Assembly (NCBI RefSeq): GCF_901709675.1
Contig: NC_051106.1
Coordinates: 10,116,001 to 10,180,000, forward strand
Length of the DNA stretch: 64,000 bases
Source: Syngnathus acus
Lineage: Eukaryota > Chordata > Actinopteri > Syngnathiformes > Syngnathidae
Reading direction: 5' to 3'
Part shown: positions 29,792 through 39,300 of the stretch, one piece after another
Numbering within the stretch: position 1 is the first letter of the stretch
How the letters are laid out: the number at the start of each line of letters is the position of its first letter
The notes under the pieces: model-generated
What the model was told of the DNA's origin: nothing
Seen by the model: the letters and a program-made list of their open reading frames with translations, nothing else
Database searches by the model: none
Translations under genes and position numbers: made by a program

Positions 29792-31328
29792 ATGGCCAAC
29801 CTTCAGCTCAAGGGGCTGACGGCAGAGGACGAGTTCCCTGATCTCAGTAAACACAACAACCACATGGCCAAGTTCTTAACCATGGACATGTACAAAACAC
29901 TGAGGGAGCGGACCACCCCCAATGGCTTTACTATAGACCGGGTCATCCAGACAGGCGTGGATAATCCAGGTAAATCACTTGCCGCCGCCGCCGCCGTCAT
30001 TGAATACATGCTGATGTGGCATTCTTTGACTTGCGCAGGTCACCCCTTCATCATGACGGTTGGCTGTGTGGCTGGAGACGAGGAGTCATACGAGGTCTTC
30101 AAAGAGCTGCTTGACCTTGTGATCGAGGACAGACACGGAGGATACAAACCAACAGACATGCATAAGACCGACCTCAACCCGGACAACCTCGTGGTACGAG
30201 GATCACGTGACGCATCCACTGGCCATTTCCACTTTGACCAAAAATGTGTGTCGCTTCAAGGGGGGCGACGATCTCGACCCAGAGTATGTTTTGAGCTCCC
30301 GAGTGCGAACGGGCCGCAGCATCCGCGGCTTCTGCCTGCCGCCGCTCTGCCGACGTGGCGAGAGACGTGCTGTGGAGAAGCTCTCCATTGAAGGTACGCA
30401 AAAATGAGCCGAATGGAAAGTTAGTGGGAAAATAAACACCCTTTGTGTGCAGTCTTGGCTTCGCTAACCGGAGACCTACAGGGGAAGTACTATTCCTTGA
30501 GAAACCTGTCAGATGGCGAGCAGCAGCAGCTGATTGACGACCACTTGCTTTTTGACAAACCCGTGTCCCCTCTGCTGCTGGCATCGAGAATGGCCCGGGA
30601 CTGGCCCAGCGCCAGAGGCATCTGGTGAGAAAGACTCTCGGAAAGGGCGTGAAAATGGAAAGATGCTGATATTTGCTGACTTTCAAGGTATAATGAAAAC
30701 AAGACATTTTTGGTGTGGGTGAACGAAGAAGACCATCTACGAGTCATCTCCATGCAGAAGGGTGGCAACTTGAAGGAAGTGTTTACTCGCTTCTGCACCG
30801 GACTCACAGAGGTTTGTTTAACCCTGTGCCTTCACGCTCCGATGATCTGAAAGTCTGGTGTCAATGATGTGCCCGTGTCCTTTTTAGATTGAATCTTTGT
30901 ATAAGAACAAAGGCTTTTCTTTCATGTGGAACGAGCACCTGGGCTACATTCTGACCTGCCCGTCCAACCTGGGCACGGGTCTGCGTGCCGGTGTGCACGT
31001 GAAGCTGCCAAATATGAGCAAACACCCAGAGTTTAAAGAGGTCCTTAAAAGGCTGAGGCTGCAGAAGCGTGGAACAGGTATCTTTCTGCCGTCGTCATTT
31101 CAAGTTAGTCCCTGAACTGAAGTTGTGTTCATATCATTTCATCCACTAGGTGGCGTGGACACGGATGCCGTGGATGGAGTCTTTGACATCTCAAACTCTG
31201 ACAGACTGGGCTTCTCTGAGGTGGAGCTGGTGCAGATGGTCGTTGATGGCATCAAGCTGCTGGTGGAGATGGAAAAGAAACTGGCGGCGGGGGAGTCCAT
31301 CGACAATCTCATGCCCACCCAAAAGTAG
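29792..31328 (+). CDS. ckb: Creatine kinase, cytosolic B type
   Basis: Transfers phosphate between ATP and creatine in the cytosol. Seven coding exons join in phase: 29792-29969, 30039-30193, 30261-30393, 30453-30624, 30688-30811, 30888-31077 and 31150-31328. They give 376 residues from the ATG at 29792, against about 381 for vertebrate CKB. Family motifs: [62 protein letters not shown], the active-site loop [15 protein letters not shown] with the reactive Cys, and [28 protein letters not shown] and [11 protein letters not shown] favour B over M type. Oddities: the residue before GGDD is Val where Gln or Lys is usual, at the edge of a 67-bp intron (30194-30260). LCRRGERR replaces the usual HCSRGERR or HNSRGERR. 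It could be any fish cytosolic CK paralogue. Confidence 0.93.
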
Positions 31329-31430
31329 AAGCAAGACCAGCCCTTAGAAACGAATTGAATGAAATGTTCCACAGCATCTATCATGTTCAAAATACGCTAC
31401 AATCAAACTGTTTTGCATTCTTTCACTTGG

Positions 31431-31436
31431 AATAAA
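31431..31436 (+). terminator. Polyadenylation signal candidate for ckb
   Basis: AATAAA about 100 bp after the creatine kinase stop codon, giving a very short 3' UTR. Confidence 0.7.
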
Positions 31437-31612
31437 AGGCAAAAGTTGACAAGTTCACATGGACTCAAATTAAAAAAGCTTTTAAATAACACTGTTTGAA
31501 TGTTCTGAAGCATGCTGGGTACAGCATTTCAGCACTGCATGTCTGAAGAGGAAATTGGAGCATTGCCTCTGAATAACATAGCTCTTCCATGGGGAGTTGA
31601 TGGCTGGCACGC

Positions 31613-31634
31613 TGGCTGGCTGGCTGGCTGGCCG
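31613..31634. repeat. GGCT tetranucleotide repeat
   Basis: About five ggct units downstream of ckb. Similar short tetranucleotide tracts occur at 38657-38680 (AAGG) and about 49530-49565 (TGCC then TACC). Confidence 0.8.
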
Positions 31635-31864
31635 ACTAGCTGGCTGAGAAGGTTCCCGAAGTTTTATGTTCCTTGTCATTGCTAGCGTGGAGCAAAGACG
31701 TTTGGCTTTTACCATCCGTTATGAAAAGTAACCAATTGAGAAAGAAGACTGCACACACATTGGATAGAGAAAGTCTATACACCCCATTCAAATGAGGTCA
31801 ATTTGAAATCCAAAGATATTTTCAGAAGATTATCCGTTTCGGCTGCGTAATGGCGAAGTCGTGC

Positions 31865-33160
31865 TTTGGCGCCATCTAATAACAGGACGCCTCCTGATTG
31901 GCTGTTGGATCTGTGACATCACTTGGAAACCATATTGGAACGCGGCCCCGAGGACTAGAGCTTGACACCTGTGACCTTTGACCATGATATTTCCCTAATA
32001 AAGTGGCCTGTTATTAGGTACACTTGAAAATGGCGGTGTACCTAATGGAGTGTCCGTGTGATTCCCTCGTTAAGTGCACCTGCGTGAAAAGTTTTAGCCT
32101 CTGCGGAACGTGAAAGGAGCTAAAACTTTTCCCGCAGGTGCGCTTAACGAGGGTCACTTGGAAAACATGTTGGAACGCGGCCCCGAGGACTAGAGCTTGA
32201 CACCTGTGACCTTTGACCATGATATTTCCCTAATAAAGTGGCCTGTTATTAGGTACGCTTGAAAATGGCGGTGTACCTAATGGAGTGTCCGTGTGATTCC
32301 CTCGTTAAGCGCACCTGCGTGAAAAGTTTTAGCTCCTGCGGAACGTGAAAGTGACCAAAAAGTTTTCACGCAGGTGCGCTTAACGAGGGTCACTTGGAAA
32401 ACATGTTGGAACGCGGCCCCGAGGACTAGAGCTTGACACGTGACCTTTGACCATGACATTTCCCTAATAAAGTGGCCTGTTATTAGGTACGCTTGAAAAT
32501 GGCGGTGTACCTAATGGTGTGTCCGTGGCATTTCCTCGTTAAGCGCACCTGCGGGAAAAGTTTTAGCCTCTGCGGAACGTGAAAGGAGCTAAAACTTTTC
32601 CCGCAGGTGCGCTTAACGAGGGTCACTTGGAAAACATGTTGGAACGCGGCCCCGAGGACTAGAGCTTGACACCTGTGACCTTTGACCATGATATTTCCCT
32701 AATAAAGTAGCCTGTTATTAGGTACACTTGAAAATGGCGGCGTACCTAATGGAGTGTCCGTGGGATTCCCTCGTTAAGCGCACCTGCGGGAAAAGTTTTA
32801 GCTCCTGCGGAACGTGAAAGTGACCAAAAAGTTTTCACGCAGGTGCGCTTAACGAGGGTCACTTGGAAAACATGTTGGAACGCGGCCCCGAGGACTAGAG
32901 CTTGACACCTGTGACCTTTGACCATGATATTTCCCTAATAAAGTGGCCTGTTATTAGGTACACTTGAAAATGGCGGTGTACCTAATGGAGTGTCCGTGTG
33001 ATTCCCTCGTTAAGCGCACCTGCGTGAAAAGTTTTAGCTCCTGCGGAACGTGAAAGGAGCTAAAACTTTTCACGCAGGTGCGCTTAACGAGGGTCACTTG
33101 GAAACCATATTGGAACGCGGCCCCTCGAGGACTGGAGGTCGACACCCCTGGTTTAAGTGA
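31865..33160. repeat. Tandem array of five 235-bp units, each with a large hairpin
   Basis: Marked by tgacctttgacca at 31972, 32207, 32441, 32676 and 32912 (spacing 234-236 bp). Each unit has: that motif, which matches a DR1 nuclear-receptor site on the reverse strand; a small inverted repeat (attaggtacac...gtgtacctaat) around aaaatggcgg, a YY1-like core; and a long inverted repeat of about 88 bp (32065-32152, 32300-32388, 32534-32621, 32769-32857, 33005-33092). Hairpin loops alternate between two forms (ggagctaaaac, gtgaccaaaaag) in the order A B A B A. Each unit also carries gaggactagagcttgacac, close to a hAT terminus; the array ends with gacacccctg at 33160. Confidence 0.92.
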
Positions 33161-33175
33161 AAAGTGCCACACCCG

Positions 33176-33490
33176 CCCTCACCCCCACTTTCTGATTGGC
33201 TGGTTGATCTGTGACATCACTCGGACACTCCATTAGGTACGCCGCCATTTTCAGGTGTACCTAATACGCCACCTCCTGATTGGCTGTCTGATCTGTGACG
33301 TCACTTGGACACTCCATTAGGTACACCGCCATTTTCAAGTGTACCTAATAACAGGCCACCTCCTGATTGGCTGTTGGATCTGTGACGTCACTTGGACACT
33401 CCATTAGGTACACCGCCATTTTCAGGTGCCCCTAATAACAGGCCACTTCCTGATTGGCTGTCTCATCTGTGACGTCACTCGGACAGAGTT
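33176..33490. repeat. Tandem array of 84-87-bp units with CRE-like and CCAAT-like motifs
   Basis: Four copies marked by ctgattggc or ctgattgg at 33192, 33276, 33363 and 33450. Three contain the palindrome tgacgtca (33296, 33383, 33470), and each has gattggctg, an inverted CCAAT sequence. The segment attaggtacaccgccatttt is the reverse complement of the small inverted repeat in the neighbouring 235-bp units. The two arrays therefore share sequence in opposite orientation. No transcript start is evident. Confidence 0.9.
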
Positions 33491-33560
33491 GCTGCTATGG
33501 CAGCCGGCACACGTTATGCCGACATTGATGTTTTAATTTTGTATTTGTTGGATTGTAGTT

Positions 33561-33836
33561 CAGTGGCGTAGCCAAGCCGGGGCGCCCCGGTTAGGACTCC
33601 CTGCGCCCCGGTTGAAAAAAATCGAGCTTTTTCGATTCTTCATTTTCATGCCGTTTTTTTCTTTCGGTCTTGCGCGAATGTGCTTGCGCTATTCTATGTG
33701 CGCGATGTTATCCATTCACCGTTTGCCTCCCGGACCCGGATGTTGTTTTAGCGATCAGCGAACGGCGTGGGTGATGTTCGATTTTTTTTCCTGTGGGCGC
33801 GCGCCCCTACTGGAAAAATTCCTGGCTACGCCACTG
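33561..33836. mobile_element. hAT-type MITE, 276 bp, with perfect 8-bp target duplication
   Basis: The termini cagtggcgtagccaag and ctggctacgccactg are inverted repeats differing by little. The direct repeat ttgtagtt flanks it exactly (33553-33560 and 33837-33844). The inner part is GC-rich near both ends (ggcgccccgg and gcgcgcccc). The short open frame inside has no transposase features. Confidence 0.93.
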
Positions 33837-34394
33837 TTGTAGTTGATGGTGTTATTATACCGAATGTGTTTGTGTTTGAATAAAAGGTTGGGAAAAAAAA
33901 TCCGCTATGCTGACATTTGTTATTTTGGGGGACTCCAACTCATATAACAACGTAAAACACATACATATTGTCATATAAAGCAGTTAACCAAATGTCAGAT
34001 TTTTATGTTTTAATTGGCAGATAAAAAAACAAGGAATAAAACACAGGGACAAGTTTTAACATAAATATTTATTTGAAAATAATAATAATATTCAAAGTCA
34101 ATTTCAAACCAGTAATCTGATGTGAAATTGCAGTAGATATATTGGATAACAATATTTAGGCGTATATATGCATACACGTTATTTAAAAACGACTACAAGT
34201 GTTATAAAATCAAGATGACCCAAAGAGAAGCATCATCTCCCCGTATTTGCATAACGGAGGGCGCATCCCTTCATGCAATAAAGTTAGCCGTTAGCTTGGA
34301 GAAAACGCGCATAAAAGAAGTGGTGGTTCAGTGAGTGGTTCTTTCTTTCCTTGGCAAATCGACATTCTGGCTTCCATAGTTCACGCCAGGACGT
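33837..34394. other. Intergenic DNA
   Basis: AT-rich DNA after the hAT MITE with an AATAATAAT tract near 34078. No gene, array or terminal repeat recognised. Confidence 0.5.
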
Positions 34395-34600
34395 TCACTG
34401 ACTGATCCGTTGATGCACGAGAGGAAGGAAGGAAGGCAGTTGACCCATGAAGTCGTTCGCGAACGGGAAAGTCAGGATTCGTTCCCTCACTGATCCGTTC
34501 TCGCGATGAACTGGAAATGCAAATCACTCACTCACTGATTCGTTTGTTGGTGAACGGGAAATGCGATTCACGACTTGGTGGTGAACGGGAAGTGACGTCA
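34395..34600. repeat. Degenerate cluster of ctgatccgtt and gaacgggaa motifs
   Basis: Short motifs recur irregularly: gaacggga at 34461, 34552 and 34583, and ctgatccgtt or ctgattcgtt at about 34402, 34490 and 34535. The cluster ends in aagtgacgtca near 34600. It looks like the decayed subterminal region of a DNA transposon, but I cannot identify the family or define ends. Confidence 0.4.
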
Positions 34601-34619
34601 TATTCTTCTTCGTTTTGTT

Positions 34620-36347
34620 TTACAGCGAGGTGGCACCAGCTTCAATGTGCATTACCGACACCTACTGGTTGAAGCCATATGAACTGAAAAAAGATTCACT
34701 GAAAAGATGGTTTTTTTTGTGTGTTCTGAGGCACTCTCTTGATTTTAACACAGTATTAAAAGGTCTGAAGTCATGAAATATCAACTATTACAAAAATAAG
34801 AATGTTTCAGCTAGGCCTGACAAAAAACAATATCATAAGAATGGCTTGAATTAGAATGGTTTCCTTTATTCACTTCATATTTGAGCAAATCATGATGTAA
34901 ACAGTATCAAACTTCACGCTACAAACACGCATCCAATGGCTCTGAAAGACGCATCAAACAACACTGATCCATTTTCATATGCAATCATCACAAATTCAAC
35001 TGCAAGTGGACTTTGAGTCGTTCCTCAACATGGTAGTCAACTACAACCGACTTTAAGCACCTATTTCAGATAGGGTGCAAGCATAGTTTTTTAAAGAAAC
35101 AAAACAAAACACCATTTTACTAACTAACATGCTCACAACTCTTCATTATGAAACATGAAATAAAGGAAAAGGAATTCATAAAGGAAGCAAATGACTTTTC
35201 AAATCAAGTACTACTCAGTAAAGCTGTCAACTAGATTATAGAGCAGAGTAAAAGAAACGCTTGTCGCACATTAAATGTCGCAAATGGCAGCGTAAAAACG
35301 AATATTTTGCTCATGCTTTCTTACATGAAGATCTTATATAATGGACTGAAGGGTCTGCAATCTGCTGACAATGACCTGGCCTCCGCTTCCTTTCAATTGC
35401 AGGGCCCACCTATTGACTGAAGATCCTTGCGCGCCACACACACACACACACACACACACACCGTAATTAAATGCTACGCGAGTGTTTTATAGAAAGCTTG
35501 GTGGCTCTGTTGCACATGCACAATGGATGATTGCAAATTCTGACTCATAACTGTAATTAAATAGGCTGCTACCCAGTTCAACTTCAGAACTTTAGGATGA
35601 TTGCATTTGTTCTCTTTAATCAAATGTCAACTCTGCCTCATGCTGCATGGAACGCATGCTTCTCAAAATTCTACAATGGCTTGGAGACAAAAAGAAAGCC
35701 AAAAAATGGATGCATATATTGGAAGCCGCACTGCACACACGACTGAGATTGCAATTCCATGCTGCACATCATGCAATCGACCACTGATTGAGCCTCGCAC
35801 ACATGAATTATATTGCAATGGATAAAGTGCAAGCCCTGGCGTTCTTATTGGGAAACAGTGTTTCGAGCCGCCTTGAACTGTGCTGCATTTTTTGTCATCT
35901 GTATTCTAATCAGAGGTGCGAAAATGTTCCATGAATAACATGATGCACTGTTCAATCATCGCATCATGATGTGACTGATAAGATAAGAGCAACATTGACA
36001 TCGGGTGACTGACTCTTTTTTACAATAACTCATCAAGTGAAAATGAGTTTTAGGAGTCAGTTCCATCAATTATCTGCAAAGGATGACAGCCATGTCGCAG
36101 AGGTTGTTGCTCGTCATTAGAACACATCTGCAATCAGATTAGAAGTAGTGCAATTGTTAGTCTTAATCAATCCCTTCCAGAATGATTCAATAAAGTGCAT
36201 TAATGGCATCTTCCCAACAATTAGCTGGGTTTTGAATATCAAAGCGTTGCTTTCAGCAAGTACAAGTGCACATGAGACGTAAATGCTTTTGAAACATTGG
36301 ACTGTTTGCTCAAACTACAGATTCCAATTTTGATTGTATTTCATTTC
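34620..36347. other. Intergenic DNA and possible clip4 3' UTR
   Basis: AT-rich sequence downstream of clip4 (which reads leftward). It includes a CA microsatellite at about 35437-35461. Candidate polyadenylation signals on the minus strand exist (tttatt near 34866), but none is close to the stop codon, so the 3' end of clip4 is not fixed. No gene seen. Confidence 0.5.
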
Positions 36348-39300
36348 TCAAGTCTTTTCATCCACCAATCGAGAACCATTGATGCCACGATAGGTCACGC
36401 GACTCGGGCGGACCAGCACGCCGTGGCCCGGGCGGCAGGTGAAGTAGCGGCGCCCGCCGACGGAACCGTCGTTCTTTCCCTTGGGGCCTCGGAGTTCCAG
36501 GCCCAGCCAAAGGCCCGGAGAAAAGTCAGCCGTGCCCACGTAACGGATGCAGGCCATCTCGTTGGCACTGTTCAACAGGACCTGCATGCCCTGGTGGAGG
36601 CGGACCTGGTTGGCAGAACTGTAGACGGTCCCGGAGCTACCTCTCGGAACGCTGCCGCCGCCGCTGCTGCTGCTCCAGCGCCGACGATGGGGGATCAAAC
36701 GATTCCTTTGGTTTTTGCTTTGGTATTTTTGGCCGTGGGAGAAAAGAACGGGAAAGGGAAGAAAAAAAAAAAAAAAAACATTGGAAAATTAGCACACACA
36801 CAAAATTAAAAAGATCTGGAAAGAAGAAGAAAACCCACCTGCTAACAGGGTTTCTTCTGCTTGTCTCCTTGGGTAGCGCGATAGCAGATGATGTGCTGAA
36901 GCTGCGACGAATCACCCCTGCATGAAAATCACAATAGTCAAGTGTGTGCGTGTGTGTGTGTGTTTTCTGCCGAATACCAAGTCATTTCTGACGACGGCTG
37001 CAACTCTCACCACTGATTGACGGATGGTTTAGATGTGACGAGGAGAGCTCGGAGAGGCAATCCACAGATCCGTGGATCCTGAAAACAATCAACAGATGGA
37101 GCATAAGTGCTACAACATGATCACTTATGCAGCAAAGTCACTTCTAATTCAGCCACTGCTAGTGTATACCGTTTTAGTTTTCAAATAAAAAGGGATTACT
37201 TGAGACCATGGCTTGCTCTGACAAAAGCAAAAAAGTGCTGAGATAGGAATTTCCTCAGTGTGAGAGTAATAAAGGATTATCTTATCTCCCCCGCAGCAAA
37301 ACAAACGTTGTTTGTTTTCCTAATGCCGTGTTGTAGCCGCTCGCTCGCTCGCTGACGGGAAAGGAAAAGAAAAGGGAGGTTAAAACACGTTGTTTGATGG
37401 CGAGGAAGTGTGAGTCTCCCTATGACGGAGGAGCATGTGTGTACCGGAAAAAAAGAGAGTAAAGGCCTCAGGGTTAATTGGGAGGACACCAAAAAAAGAA
37501 AAAAGGAAGGCAAACAGAAAGATTCCTTCTTGCCTACAGCAGGTCCTATTTTGTCAAATAGTAGATTAAAATGTTAGGAGAGTCATGAATGCAATAAAGA
37601 AATGACGAGAACAACCAACGTTGCTGCAAAGTCTGCGGGGCAAGATCGGCTTTACCGTGATTTCTAAAGTAAAAGCAGCGATTTGACGTCCCGAATCTAT
37701 AACCGCGCTTCATATGCCTATGGAGTCATTGCTTCGTCTCGAGGCGACCCATCGCAAAAGTTTCCGATCATAAAATGTTTCATTAAGTTGGAGAAAGGCA
37801 AACTCATTCACTGGCTCTCGACGGCACGAATTTGTCAAGCCGAGATGGCAGATTAGCATCAGCCAGAGAGACGCGCACTTTATTGAGCAGACTGATAGAA
37901 AGATTAGCGCAATCGGACAGAATATCGTCTACGAGCTGCAATAGCTGTAGCGTGCATGAACACGCGTATTCTTCAATTCTTGAATTGAATATGCTGATCA
38001 TCATAATAGTAAATAACAATGATTATCACGATAGGACAATGTCACGCTTGGCCGGACATATATGTGACAGCGAGCGAAGCGCTTGCGAAACCACTACGTC
38101 AAGGGCGATGGCAGGTCAGCCAACCGGTGGATGCCTGTTCAAAAAAAAAAGATTAAAGGCTATGAGGGCTGAGGAAAAAAAAAAAAAAAACAGAAGCAAA
38201 ACTATGAATATGGTGCCGAATGAAAACGTTGAAGAACATGTTTTAAAATGACGACCGAGGTTTGCTTTTTTTTCTGGTATTCAATATTGTCTGCTTTGTG
38301 GGTCCCTGTTGTCAAGGATAAATAAAGCTGGGCAAGGGCCTTGATATTTACAGCTTGATAGTGTTAGCCACATTTCCTGGTTCATCACACTGCAATTGGA
38401 AAAATACTAATTCTGATAATTAGTGTCGTTCACTTTGCAGTCAGCCTGAGCCACAGGTAAACTGTCGGTGGGTGAGGAGGATAATATAGGGAAGGCAGAG
38501 TGAGATTTAGAGGAGAGCCAGGTCGAAAAGGTGGATTTGATTATTTCTTTTGCCGCCCTATTTTATTTATGCTTGAAACAGCAATCCATACTTCTAGCAA
38601 AGTTCAGCGCTGTTGGCTCATTGGCTGTCACATTAAATGCAGCAGTCACGGCAAGAGAAGGAAGGAAGGAAGGAAGGAAGGCCTTGGGCCGTCTCCACTC
38701 ACACCTCTGTTGTTCTTGTTTGACATTCCGGTTAATTACAAGCATGGAAGGGACTTTTTGCCACGTAGGGCAAAATCATTAAGTCAACAGCAGCACAAAT
38801 GACACTGTCAAAGGAAGTCATTAGCGGCAGATGTATTGCTGGAGCTGGCCGGGTGGGGTATTCCCAATTTCCACACTGTCAAATGCAACCCAAATGTAAC
38901 TTTGCGGACGAGCGCTCACCGTTGAACGCGAGACGGAGGAGCAAAGATCCCGTGTCTCGGTGGGCAATTAAAGTATCTCACTCCAGCCACTGAGCCGTCG
39001 TTCTTCCCGCTGGGTGTGTCCAGCGCGATGCCCAACCAGTGGCCTGGAAGGAAGAAGATCATGAACAAGAGTCCTGGAATTTCAAATGGATTCTTTTTCT
39101 TTTCTTCTTTGTCTGACAAGGGAGAGAGAGATTTTTTAGGAGCAATGTTGCGAATAATATAAAGGAAAGCTAAAAGTGCGTCTATCACGTCAATGAGAAA
39201 ATAAGGAACCTAATGCAAGCGCTGAGAACAACCAAACATTTGCTTTTTACATGAAAGAAACTTGATGTTTACCCTGGGACATTCAGGCATCTTTAGTCTG

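Noticed and set aside
32014-33172. Repeated minus-strand frames (MVKGHRCQALVLG type) in the 235-bp array
   Set aside because: They recur once per unit because the repeat is open by chance; no known domain, and the units diverge without codon bias.
33612-33842. 76-codon frame in the hAT MITE
   Set aside because: It spans the terminal repeat and has no transposase motif; the element is non-autonomous.
36297-36809. 170-codon plus-strand frame
   Set aside because: It is the shadow of the last clip4 exon, whose minus-strand product is a clear CAP-Gly domain.
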